64,000 nucleotides of DNA, taken from the NCBI GenBank assembly GCA_021498125.1, contig JAIZWL010000001.1:62001-126000 (forward strand). The letters are read 5' to 3'. Origin of the DNA: Candidatus Thorarchaeota archaeon (GTDB taxonomy: Archaea > Asgardarchaeota > Thorarchaeia > Thorarchaeales > Thorarchaeaceae). The position numbers were made by a program, and so were the translations under genes. The notes beneath the pieces are model-generated. The model saw only the letters and a program-made list of their open reading frames with translations, was not told the origin of the DNA and did not search any database. Positions 41,401 to 48,691 of this stretch are shown one piece after another (within the stretch, counting starts at the first letter, position 1; the number at the start of each line of letters is the position of its first letter).

Positions 41401-42065
41401 ATGTTTGTATATCGCATTGCATCTTCTCTTTCTTCTTCAAGCTTCTCTAGATGCCGTCGTCTCTCTTGGAGTTGAGTATCTACTTTGGAGAGATTAGCCT
41501 CGCTCTCTGAGAGTTTCTTCAGGGCTCGTTCTTTCTGTTCATCGTATGCTGAGATTCCTGCGATCTCCTCGATTAGTTTGCGTCTATCATTTGGACTGAC
41601 TTTGACCATCTGGGCGATCTCGCCTTGTAATACAAGGTTGTAGCCGTTAGGATCCACCCCAATACTCCCAAGTAGATCTAGGACTGCCGATCTTGTCACG
41701 ACCCGTCCATTTACTCGACAGACTGACTTGCCTGTTTCATCAAGTTCTCTCTCAATGACTACCTTATCCGCATCAACAGCCAATTTTCTATCTTTGTTGT
41801 TGAAGTGGAGTTGAACGACTGCCGATTTTGCCTTCGGAGGCATTCCTGGTTTAGGCGGAGAATAGAGCAGGTCTGAAAAGACACTGGCTCGGAGGGTCTT
41901 TGCACTAAGCTGCCCCAATACAAAGAGTAGTGCATCGATGACATTTGATTTGCCTGAGCCATTGGGACCGACTATGCATGTAAATCCAGGATCGAGCTTG
42001 ATAGTAACAGTATCTCGCCCGAATGATTTGAATCCTTTACAGACGAGTTTGTCTATGTATACCAC
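38475..42065 (-). CDS. smc: Chromosome segregation protein SMC
   Basis: 1196-residue SMC ATPase of prokaryotic length. Walker A GPNGSGKSN near 33-41; long coiled coils on both sides of a hinge (about 520-680, including GLISGGHYQRG); C-loop DAMSGGEKTL; Walker B FYVFDEIDAALDD near 1120. Forms condensin with ScpA and ScpB, all three encoded in overlapping order, which argues for one transcript starting upstream of 42065. A 13-bp interrupted palindrome is found in its upstream region. Confidence 0.97.
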   Translation of the reverse strand: MVYIDKLVCKGFKSFGRDTVTIKLDPGFTCIVGPNGSGKSNVIDALLFVLGQLSAKTLRASVFSDLLYSPPKPGMPPKAKSAVVQLHFNNKDRKLAVDADKVVIERELDETGKSVCRVNGRVVTRSAVLDLLGSIGVDPNGYNLVLQGEIAQMVKVSPNDRRKLIEEIAGISAYDEQKERALKKLSESEANLSKVDTQLQERRRHLEKLEEEREDAMRYTNIQNQMKTIKIDIIAWKIIKSQNRIETISETLTERAEEAERLRRELDELEEKSKDVEEEIESIDQEIDRITGGDSSRISEQLGVVSAAVGHVQSDLERAREDHEAKIRELDELVEAQKSVKDQIKRNNESIQEHTARLEETETELQKVEQQITMLQESLDKEQDNYYELQRRLQTLNSEMISLDESVSEIRSSIKSDERELGIAYEEMSDAEESLVKTREQLEKLRIDVPREREKLQQNRELEASKRLEVEDIDRQLSTLQEEISESEGIVRATRDELIKMQARRDALKEAEEAFLRRKRAVARVLKMRDTGEVEGIYGTVAELGTIDPEYAVALEIAGGNRLTHIVVEDEDVATRCIEILKRDHAGRATFIPLNRIKTRSPGHIPDDERVIGYAMDLVTFNPKVQAAFEFVFSNTIVTEDFSTAKKMGFKGWRAVSLEGDLVERSGLISGGHYQRGSAGLSLKIEDKSPEIREKLQGLEEILESLIAKRQELLKSKKQLEREIQDLSKVNYRSGIQLENHEETLKNLEMKEKQLQRKVESATIQIKALESQITDLRKRDEEFTEKRERIRAERDECNEQLATSKASQISQDIRNLTGVAEHLKKKRDDIQKEISALRVALDERLKPKADEIELRIQALSAVIPSLEAEVRQLETHLASKEQEAEVLRERREKIEETVKDHRVRQIHLKEEARNIRFRHEEIRDAQTSNEKAVYRLQSEQSRLQNEIIASLAELKQMADADDELAKRDKMRELTYKEIEDLEEKLRALNRELEAMGPVNLKALTDYDAEKERYEEIVEKKTKLEEEHKEILKFMEELEREKTQKFLQVYNEIADNFSKVFAKLSPGGEASLMLENPEHPLMGGITVRSKPRGKDIVSLDAMSGGEKTLTGLALIFAIQLHSPASFYVFDEIDAALDDVNAHNVALLISEMSKSSQFIVVSLRDVTVRKADRLVGVTNQDGISRIVAVDLEEVAGAA

Positions 42066-42146
42066 GTCACGGTCCCGCCCGAAATCGATGTTTCACTTGT
42101 TCTATGTTTGCGTCTATATGTGGGTGATACTGCCCACTAAATACAC

Positions 42147-42159
42147 TTGGTAATACCAA
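42147..42159. promoter_or_regulatory. Inverted repeat upstream of smc
   Basis: TTGGTAATACCAA: two 6-bp arms around one central base, 82 bp before the smc start, with a TATA-like GTATATTAC nearby on the minus strand. It is a possible operator for the smc-scpA-scpB unit. Confidence 0.35.
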
Positions 42160-42238
42160 TGTAATATACAGACAATATTGACATATCACATTTTGTGAAT
42201 GACGCGGTACTGTAGAAAAAGGTCTCTCTCACATATAC

Positions 42239-42607
42239 CTAGTCGCCTACCATATTAAGCAATGCTCTTCTCAGAGCTATTCTGATAAGACCCATAGCTT
42301 CTCTTGCAGTTTCTCCTGCAATGCCTGCAAGAACCATTTCTACATCCCCAAGAATCACAACTAGGCCTTTTTCTGAAGCGATTGTGACCTCCTTGAGTCC
42401 TCCTTGTTCTAGACCTGAAACGAGCTGTGCGGAGTTTCCGGCGATCTTGACTGCAAGCTTTGCCACTTCCGTCTGATTCACATCTTCAGTCACAGTATGT
42501 CCAAAAATTACCTTCCCTTTTGCATCACATACGACGATTCCCTGAATATCTGCGTTTGCCGCCATTACTTCGGCCACAATATTTTCAATTTTTGCTTTAT
42601 CAACCAT
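42239..42607 (-). CDS. Roadblock/LC7 domain protein (1 of 4)
   Basis: 122 residues, one Roadblock/LC7 domain: an N-terminal helix (KIENIVAEVMA), the IQGIVVCDAKGKVIFGHTV hairpin, a central helix with LAVKIAGNSAQLVSGLEQGGLKEVTIASEKGLVVIL-type order, and a final helix. Such proteins dimerise and act as scaffolds or GTPase regulators (MglB, Ragulator, dynein LC7). GGAGG precedes the ATG. It is divergent from the Sec23/24-like gene by 178 bp that contains TATA-like boxes (TTATATATATG near 42664), suggesting shared control. Confidence 0.88.
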   Translation of the reverse strand: MVDKAKIENIVAEVMAANADIQGIVVCDAKGKVIFGHTVTEDVNQTEVAKLAVKIAGNSAQLVSGLEQGGLKEVTIASEKGLVVILGDVEMVLAGIAGETAREAMGLIRIALRRALLNMVGD

Positions 42608-42785
42608 TTCGCCAGTCCTCCGGGCTTCCGCAATAAACGATGTTATTATTCAAACGACTATCCTGTTATATATATGTCACCGTTTACCGTTATGACACGA
42701 TAATACTCTATGTGTAGTGATTCTCTATTTTGTCTTCTGCACGATTCATTTAATAGTGTTGGCTGAAAATACCCTCTGATTACGC

Positions 42786-44420
42786 ATGCCGCTTTTTAAA
42801 CCGTCATCAAAGAGATTTCCCAAGTCCTCATCAATGGCAAAAGACATTCCCTACGTTCTTCGAGTTGAGTTTCGTGACTTAGAACGTGGCGCTTCAACTA
42901 TTGTTGGGAAACCTATTGCATGTTTCAAATGTAATGCATATCTGACAGACCCCTCTCAGATCATAGATGATGAGGCAACTGGGAAGCATTTCATCTGCCC
43001 CTTCTGTGGGACTTTGAATATTATTGAGGGCGAAGTTCTTCTTGCGGGAGATGATGCAGATATTGTTCTTAGTTCTCCACCGGATACGTCCACTGACACA
43101 TCAGTTCATCCATACACAGGAAATTCTTTCTTGGCCGTTCTCGATCTGTCCGGTTCTATGAGTGGGGCTTCGCTTGCCGCCGTTAAGCGTAGTCTTACAT
43201 CATCAGTAGATAGTCTGGTTGCCAACTCTCCAGATACCGTGTTTGGCCTGATCGAGTTCGAGTCTTCAGTCAGATATCGTAATATCGGCAGTGGCACTAT
43301 ACTTGAACTTCCGTCCGATTCTTTCTTTAATTTTAACACAATAGTTTCGAATGCAGAGCAACTTGTGGATGCCATCAAACTCATGGCTGTTGGACCCAAT
43401 GCTCCCTCTATCAAGAGATATATCAAATCGCTCTCTGCACGAGGTATCACAGCTCTTGGCCCTGCTATGGTCTTTGCATACGTTATAGCCAAACATCACC
43501 ATGTAAGTCGTATCGTCTTATTGACTGATGGATTGGCAAATCTTGGCATCGGCTCATTTGAAGGATTCCAAGCAATCCCTCCAAAGGAGTTTTACTTGAG
43601 TATAGCTAAGCAGTTTTTCGAAGTTGGTACGACTGTGGATGTTGTTGGAATCGCTTCATCATCTGGGCTTGAGATGAAGACACTTGGAATTCTCCCAGAT
43701 ACAACTAATGGGCAGATGTATTATGTCACTCCGAATGAGCTAGATTTGAGTATGTCCGAATTAGCTGGTACCGAACTACTTGGTCATGATGTAGAAATCA
43801 GAATAATTACTCCCTCTGGTGTGACCATCCGCGATGCCTCTGGTCTCTCGCGCGTAGCCTCTGACCTCTTGAAAAAGAAGCAAGCCACAAAGATTGGGTC
43901 TGTTAGCAGTGATCACGAGATCTGTATTGAGGTCGCCCCTGAAGGGACGCTTGAGGCCGATGAGGTTCCTATCCAAGTACAGGTCGAATATACTGATGCT
44001 GATGGAGCAAGGCGTGTTAGGGCAATGACAACAACTTTACCAGTAGCGCATGACGAGTCTGAGTTGATATCGGAAATGGATCCTACTGTCAGTGCCACTT
44101 TTGTAACCCAAAAAGCAGGAGAGGCATCTTTTGATGGTTCAAGCAAAGAGGGCCGAGATATCATTACGACATTTCGAGCGGCACTGAAAAAGCGCGCCAA
44201 ATCTGCACCCGAGGCAGTTCGTCGAGATCTGGAAGAAGTTGACTTGGTTCTCTCCGAAGAAGAAGCGGAGATGGGTAAAATCGAGGAAGAACTGGAAATG
44301 GCACCTCCTGCGGCTCAAGCCCGTGTTGCAGATGCTGCATTCACTGCGCGATATAAACAGAAACGGCGTACTTCTAAGGAGCTCTTCAAGAAAAGTAAGA
44401 AGAAGAGCAAATCCAAATAG
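42786..44420 (+). CDS. Sec23/24-like protein: CxxC zinc finger plus vWA domain
   Basis: 544 residues. The zinc finger CFKC...CPFC (Cys46, 49, 71, 74) has Sec23-like surroundings (CxxCxAYL, then CPFCGTLN). The vWA trunk begins about 112 with an intact MIDAS DLSGSMSG (Asp120-Ser124), then LLTDGLANLG. A beta-sandwich-like region (about 385-425) and helical segment (about 425-510) follow, ending in a Lys-rich tail. This order recalls the COPII coat proteins Sec23/Sec24, minus the gelsolin domain. Sec23/24-like proteins have been reported from Thorarchaeota. Neighbours are Roadblock and MglA-like genes. A coat function is inference; a generic zinc-finger vWA protein is the alternative. Confidence 0.75.
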   Translation: MPLFKPSSKRFPKSSSMAKDIPYVLRVEFRDLERGASTIVGKPIACFKCNAYLTDPSQIIDDEATGKHFICPFCGTLNIIEGEVLLAGDDADIVLSSPPDTSTDTSVHPYTGNSFLAVLDLSGSMSGASLAAVKRSLTSSVDSLVANSPDTVFGLIEFESSVRYRNIGSGTILELPSDSFFNFNTIVSNAEQLVDAIKLMAVGPNAPSIKRYIKSLSARGITALGPAMVFAYVIAKHHHVSRIVLLTDGLANLGIGSFEGFQAIPPKEFYLSIAKQFFEVGTTVDVVGIASSSGLEMKTLGILPDTTNGQMYYVTPNELDLSMSELAGTELLGHDVEIRIITPSGVTIRDASGLSRVASDLLKKKQATKIGSVSSDHEICIEVAPEGTLEADEVPIQVQVEYTDADGARRVRAMTTTLPVAHDESELISEMDPTVSATFVTQKAGEASFDGSSKEGRDIITTFRAALKKRAKSAPEAVRRDLEEVDLVLSEEEAEMGKIEEELEMAPPAAQARVADAAFTARYKQKRRTSKELFKKSKKKSKSK

Positions 44421-44549
44421 ATCTCTCCTTCCCCGTAGAGCTCAAAATGCGCAAAATATGTACCTTTTATTGTGGACATTGCCACAAGTCTAAAATAGCC
44501 CTGCGTGGGGGAGAAAATACTGACATAAACTATAGCAGGGGATCAACGA

Positions 44550-44849
44550 TTGGTAAGCCAAGAGAAGCTTCAAACGATTTTATCACGGCTCAAATCACAA
44601 GAGGGAGTACGTGGTATTGTTGTTACTAATATGGAAGGACTTCCCTTGAGTAGCGACCTTGATCCCGAGACTACTGAGATAGTTGCTGCTATTGTCACCT
44701 CTCTCGTTGGAAAGGCCCTAGAGGCAGTACGCGAACTTCGAGAGGGGTCGTTGTCATTCCTAACTCTTGACACCACTAAGGGTCAAATCAATATCGCACC
44801 TGACGTGAAAGAGGGCCTAATCTTAGTAGTCCTCAAGAGTACAACTTGA
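44550..44849 (+). CDS. Roadblock/LC7 domain protein (2 of 4)
   Basis: 99 residues, a minimal Roadblock domain: LQTILSRLKSQEGVRGIVVTNMEGLPLSS, helix VAAIVTSLVGKALEAVRELREG, then LSFLTLDTTKGQINIAPD and a short last strand. Start is TTG at 44550 with GGGGAT upstream. It follows the Sec23/24-like gene by 129 bp and is 13 bp from the next Roadblock gene, so these two are probably co-transcribed. Confidence 0.88.
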   Translation: MVSQEKLQTILSRLKSQEGVRGIVVTNMEGLPLSSDLDPETTEIVAAIVTSLVGKALEAVRELREGSLSFLTLDTTKGQINIAPDVKEGLILVVLKSTT

Positions 44850-44862
44850 AGGGGTATGTTTC

Positions 44863-45330
44863 ATGAGCGATCCTAAGGTTTTCGACAAGATCCTCACCGA
44901 TATCATCAGACAAGATCGAGGCATTCGACGTGTGATTCTCGTCGATAAGACGGGTCTTACAATTGCACATGTATCGCGTCTTGCATACTTTGCAGTTGAT
45001 GTGGATAGCATTGGCGCAATTGCAAGTGCAGTATTCTGTGCAAGCGAGGAACAAGGAAAGAATCTACAAATCGGTGATCTTGAGATTGTCACCTCTGAAT
45101 TCTCAGAGGGTAAGATTTTTGCTTCTGCTTGCGGCAAGGGTGTTTTATGCGTCGTATCAGAGGCTCAAGTTAACATAGGTCTGATCCGGCTTGTCATGAA
45201 GAAACAGGGTTCACAGATAGCCGAGGAATTAGACAAGTTCCTGGCAGTAGAACCAATGGCGCCTTCAAAGGACAAGGAATTGGATGAAGAGGATCTCAAG
45301 TCTGCACTTGCTGAGCTGGAGCGTGTGTGA
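44863..45330 (+). CDS. Roadblock/LC7 domain protein (3 of 4) with acidic tail
   Basis: 155 residues. The first 120 form a Roadblock domain (VFDKILTDIIRQDRGIRRVILVDKTGLTIAHVS and the IGAIASAVFCASEEQGKNLQIGDLEIV helix-strand unit). The last 35 are charged and helical (KDKELDEEDLKSALAELERV), which could be an interaction arm. ATG follows a GGGG-rich RBS. It is tandem with Roadblock 2; the size difference suggests they could form a heterodimer. Confidence 0.87.
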   Translation: MSDPKVFDKILTDIIRQDRGIRRVILVDKTGLTIAHVSRLAYFAVDVDSIGAIASAVFCASEEQGKNLQIGDLEIVTSEFSEGKIFASACGKGVLCVVSEAQVNIGLIRLVMKKQGSQIAEELDKFLAVEPMAPSKDKELDEEDLKSALAELERV

Positions 45331-45446
45331 GAGTACGCACTCGATCATACAGTTCTAGATGTTCATCGTGTATTATGATGGGACTTTGGACAACGGACAA
45401 AGGCTTTTATGAGACTACCCTTCTAACAGAGTCAACATGTGAGACT

Positions 45447-45468
45447 CAAGTCTTATAGCATAGACTTG
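45447..45468 (+). promoter_or_regulatory. Hairpin in the leader of the MglA-like gene
   Basis: CAAGTCT (45447-45453) pairs with AGACTTG (45462-45468). Outer ACATG and CATGT segments extend the pairing imperfectly to about 19 nt per arm. It lies in the 266-bp gap before the GTPase gene, which otherwise shows nothing. Confidence 0.3.
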
Positions 45469-45596
45469 TGTTGAGCATGTGATGACTGGCGCATCTACAT
45501 GTGTGAGGCCACGAGATGGGTCTGCTTCAAGAACTGACCAGAGTAAATTGCCAAAACAATGCGATTTTGGCCAAGATGTTCCAATGAGGTGTTAGC

Positions 45597-46160
45597 GTGA
45601 GAAAAGACGATAAGGGTCGTATCCATCTTAAGTTGGTCTTTTACGGGCCAAGTCTGGGTGGAAAGACTACAGCATTGCGATGGCTCTATGGTAAAGTGGA
45701 AGGTCTTCAAAAAGGTGAGTTCACTGCAATTGAGGACGAAACCAATCGGACACTGTTCTTTGACTATGTTCCTATGAGCGCTGGTGGTCGAGTTCTTTTT
45801 GATGTCTTTACAGTGGCTGGTCAGAAGCGTCATCGTCATCAACGAAAAGTGGTTTTGCAGGGCGCGGATGGTATTCTGTTCGTGGCCGATTCTTCACCCG
45901 ATCAACGAGAAGAAAATGTTGAGAGCTTTGAAGAATTGAAGATGTTTCTTGGAGATGCATTAGGTCGAGAAATACCGATTGTTGTCATGCTTAACAAACG
46001 TGATCTACCTAATAGGATGTCACGTGATGAAATGTTGGATTTATTAGGGCTTGGCGGTAATGTTCCTATCTACGAAACAATTGCAGTTCAAGGCGTAGGA
46101 GTTAAGAGAGCATTCCAAGCTATAGCAAGAGAGGTAATCTTGAAGCGACTGTACAAGTAG
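45597..46160 (+). CDS. MglA-like small GTPase
   Basis: 187-residue Ras-superfamily GTPase. G1 YGPSLGGKTT (16-25); the DETNRTLFFDYVP stretch (48-59) closely matches the MglA switch region, whose Arg is an intrinsic arginine finger in bacterial MglA; G3 FTVAGQ (71-76, MglA usually TVPGQ); G4 NKRD (133-136). There is no C-terminal prenylation Cys. MglA works with a Roadblock GAP, MglB, to set cell polarity. Roadblock genes on both sides fit this pairing. GTG start. Arf or Rag-type assignments are less likely given the LFFD segment. Confidence 0.88.
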   Translation: MRKDDKGRIHLKLVFYGPSLGGKTTALRWLYGKVEGLQKGEFTAIEDETNRTLFFDYVPMSAGGRVLFDVFTVAGQKRHRHQRKVVLQGADGILFVADSSPDQREENVESFEELKMFLGDALGREIPIVVMLNKRDLPNRMSRDEMLDLLGLGGNVPIYETIAVQGVGVKRAFQAIAREVILKRLYK

Positions 46161-46176
46161 CAATTGGGTGAGCATT

Positions 46177-46548
46177 ATGAGTGAAACTCGTGGAGAAACA
46201 CTTGAAAGCGTGTTAAACGAATTACAGGGTAACATACCTGAGATTGAAGCGGCAGCAATTGTGAGTGTGGAAGGTCTTCCTATTGTGTCTGCACTGCCCG
46301 CTGACGTTGATGAGGCAAAGCTCGCCGCAATAACCGCTGCTATGTTGACTCTTGGTGAAAAGGCATCAGTCGAACTCGGGAAAGGCGAATTAGAACAGGT
46401 TAACGTAAAGGGTGTAGATGGTTGGGTACTGGTCGTACAGGCTGGGCTGAATGCATGTCTTACCGTTTCTACAACTGCCTCTGCAAAAATTGGTCTAGTG
46501 TTCCTTGACATGAAGCGTGCTGCTGAAAAGGTTGCATCAATGATCTAA
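46177..46548 (+). CDS. Roadblock/LC7 domain protein (4 of 4)
   Basis: About 123 residues with a full Roadblock domain: LESVLNELQGNIPEIEAAAIVSVEGLPIVSALP, helix LAAITAAMLTLGEKASVELGKGELEQV and LVVQAGLNACLTVSTTASAKIGLVFLDMKRAAEKV. GGTGA 5 nt before ATG 46177 favours it over the GTG at 46168. It follows the GTPase stop by 16 bp, the classic arrangement of a GTPase and its MglB-like regulator. Confidence 0.9.
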   Translation: MSETRGETLESVLNELQGNIPEIEAAAIVSVEGLPIVSALPADVDEAKLAAITAAMLTLGEKASVELGKGELEQVNVKGVDGWVLVVQAGLNACLTVSTTASAKIGLVFLDMKRAAEKVASMI

Positions 46549-46614
46549 TCTGGCCTCTCTCGTTTGCCATGACCAAAGTCTAATAGGTAAAATGGTAGAT
46601 AGGCCTCACTGGGT

Positions 46615-47391
46615 GTGGCAAATTTGAATATCACGGGCCCCATGTATCGTCTATACGAATATGTTCTCTATAGGCAATTGAACAAAGAGCGAGCGCCACG
46701 TCATGTGGGAATTATCCTTGATGGGAATCGGAGATATGCCCGTGAGCACGGTCTTGATGTACCTTGGTATGGACATCGGCTAGGTGCGCAAAAGGTCATG
46801 GAAGTCCTCCGAATTCTCTGGGAGGCTGGAGTGAAAGTCTGTACACTCTATGCATTTTCAATGGAGAATTTTCAACGCAGTCGAGATGAAGTTTCAGAGA
46901 TCATGGCCATCGCAAAAGACAAGTTTGCAGATGTGATTGAAAATCCCGATGTGCACAAGCACCGTGTCAAGGTGCAGGCTATAGGCCGTGTTGATCTACT
47001 TCCGGCTGAGGTTCGTGATGCGATTCGATTGGCAGAAGAGGCAACGGCACACTACAATGATCATATCCTTAACGTGGCAATTGGATATTCTGGGCGAACC
47101 GAACTTGTTGATGCTGTACGTGCTATCGCTGAAAAGGCTCGTACAGGGGAAGTAAATCCCTCTGATATCAATGAGACCCTTATCGAAAAGCATCTCTATA
47201 CACACGGTCTCCCCGATCCCGATCTTATCATTCGTACCTCTGGTGAGGAGCGTCTCTCCGGATTCCTTCTATGGCAATCCGCATATTCTGAGCTCTATTT
47301 TGCTCAGATTTACTGGCCAGCTGTGCGACGAATAGATATTTGGCGCGCTTTACGATCATATGAACGGCGATCACGTCGTTTTGGTTCATAG
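46615..47391 (+). CDS. uppS: Cis-prenyltransferase (UppS/DHDDS family)
   Basis: Adds isopentenyl units in cis to form the polyprenyl carrier used for glycan assembly, in archaea a dolichyl-type lipid. Seen: HVGIILDGNRRYAREHG (catalytic Asp), GHRLGAQKVMEVL, TLYAFSMENFQRS, LNVAIGYSGRTELVDAV, PDPDLIIRTSGEERLSGFLLWQSAYSELYF. 258 residues, normal. GTG start. It directly follows the Roadblock/GTPase genes by 66 bp, so lipid-carrier synthesis may be co-expressed with that module. Confidence 0.95.
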   Translation: MANLNITGPMYRLYEYVLYRQLNKERAPRHVGIILDGNRRYAREHGLDVPWYGHRLGAQKVMEVLRILWEAGVKVCTLYAFSMENFQRSRDEVSEIMAIAKDKFADVIENPDVHKHRVKVQAIGRVDLLPAEVRDAIRLAEEATAHYNDHILNVAIGYSGRTELVDAVRAIAEKARTGEVNPSDINETLIEKHLYTHGLPDPDLIIRTSGEERLSGFLLWQSAYSELYFAQIYWPAVRRIDIWRALRSYERRSRRFGS

Positions 47392-47496
47392 TCCTCTTCT
47401 CATGTGACACTTTGGTTTTTAAGTTCAAATTGAGGGCTCAATCTGGCGGTTAATTCCCTGTAAGATGATTGTCTACTAATTGGGAGATTGTACGAC

Positions 47497-48684
47497 TTGG
47501 CACGAACACCACTTGATGTCTATAAGGGTCTGGCGAATGTGCGTCTACCTAAAGATGTGGTTAAACAGATAACTAGGACGGCCAGTAAATTCTCCGATTT
47601 TCATTTTGCCGGGCAGAACATGTCCATGCACTTGTCACGTTTCTTGGCATTGATGTGTAGATTGATTGCATTTTTGGAAGGGCGTCGAGACGTTGAGATC
47701 TCGGATTTACCCGCAGCTATTGATCTACTAGATTATTTTACATCTACCAACAAATGGTGGCAGATGACACGTGACCAACCGGGATTCATCATTAGACCTG
47801 CATCACGAGATCCGCGTGACTTCATCAAGTCTTTAGCACAGATTCGACTGGGCGGTGCCACATTGGGCCGTATTAATTCGGCGACTGAGCGATTTGATTC
47901 TTTTCTTTCCGAACACGAAGTCGGCGGAGCTGAAGAGCGTACCATTCTTCGAGATGCAATGACCTCAAGCTGGGTCCTATTATGTGCAAGCTCCTGTAAG
48001 AACCAAGGACAGACAACAACGACTGAATCCGATTTTGAAATCGCATACGACATTCTACGAATCGTTCTCTTCTATACTCCGCCAATCGACTTCCGTGCGC
48101 TCGAGGCTGTTCGTAGAATAGCTCGTAATCCTCTCTTAGGACGGATTGCATCAGTTGTACTCTCGCCCGGTTTTGAAAAGCAGTTGGAGTCGTCTCCCGC
48201 AGCGCTTTTAGAATTCGAGCACACTCCAGTTGTACGTGGGCGATGCGCAAACTCCTATAGGTTGATCCTTACCAACTCCCTACGTTTTTTGGTGCAGCTC
48301 CGTGCGGCTCTAGACAAGATCGATCGAGTGGAGGCTCAAGAGTATGCCATTATGATTCTTCGGTCTTTGGATCTTCTTGCACCAGTTAATGTTGCACCAA
48401 GCTTCTTTCACGATAACAAGTATGTCACTGCATTGCTAGAGCGTCTCCCCTCTCATCAAGATTTTATTGAGCGTCTTGACCTCATAATGCAACGGATTGA
48501 AACCCTCATTGCCGACGCTCAAAAGAAGGATTTCCTTCTTGCCTACTCTAAATTAGTACCGCGTCTAACCTCTCTGTTGCTATTCCTCTCATTAGCGGCT
48601 TCTAATACGGATGATGAGCTTGATGATCACGACTTGAAGAAAGGCCTAGTACTACTCGGCCGTCTCTTGTCGCAACGTGCCTGA
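47497..48684 (+). CDS. Unrecognised helical protein with internal duplication
   Basis: About 395 residues, soluble and helical, no family recognised. An internal repeat is visible: TPLDVYKGLANVRLP near the start aligns with RDPRDFIKSLAQIRLG about 100 residues later, each followed by an AT(A/S)xFxxF segment and a long helical bundle that resembles the lid region of AAA+ proteins. No Walker motif is present. GGGAG at 47482-47486 sits about 10 nt before TTG 47497, which is preferred over the TTG at 47488. It ends the Sec23/Roadblock/GTPase block and may belong to it. Confidence 0.6.
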   Translation: MARTPLDVYKGLANVRLPKDVVKQITRTASKFSDFHFAGQNMSMHLSRFLALMCRLIAFLEGRRDVEISDLPAAIDLLDYFTSTNKWWQMTRDQPGFIIRPASRDPRDFIKSLAQIRLGGATLGRINSATERFDSFLSEHEVGGAEERTILRDAMTSSWVLLCASSCKNQGQTTTTESDFEIAYDILRIVLFYTPPIDFRALEAVRRIARNPLLGRIASVVLSPGFEKQLESSPAALLEFEHTPVVRGRCANSYRLILTNSLRFLVQLRAALDKIDRVEAQEYAIMILRSLDLLAPVNVAPSFFHDNKYVTALLERLPSHQDFIERLDLIMQRIETLIADAQKKDFLLAYSKLVPRLTSLLLFLSLAASNTDDELDDHDLKKGLVLLGRLLSQRA

Positions 48685-48691
48685 TCTCTAT

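Noticed and set aside
44421-44549. Additional gene between the Sec23/24-like and Roadblock genes
   Set aside because: Only short frames without a ribosome binding site or recognisable sequence occur there.
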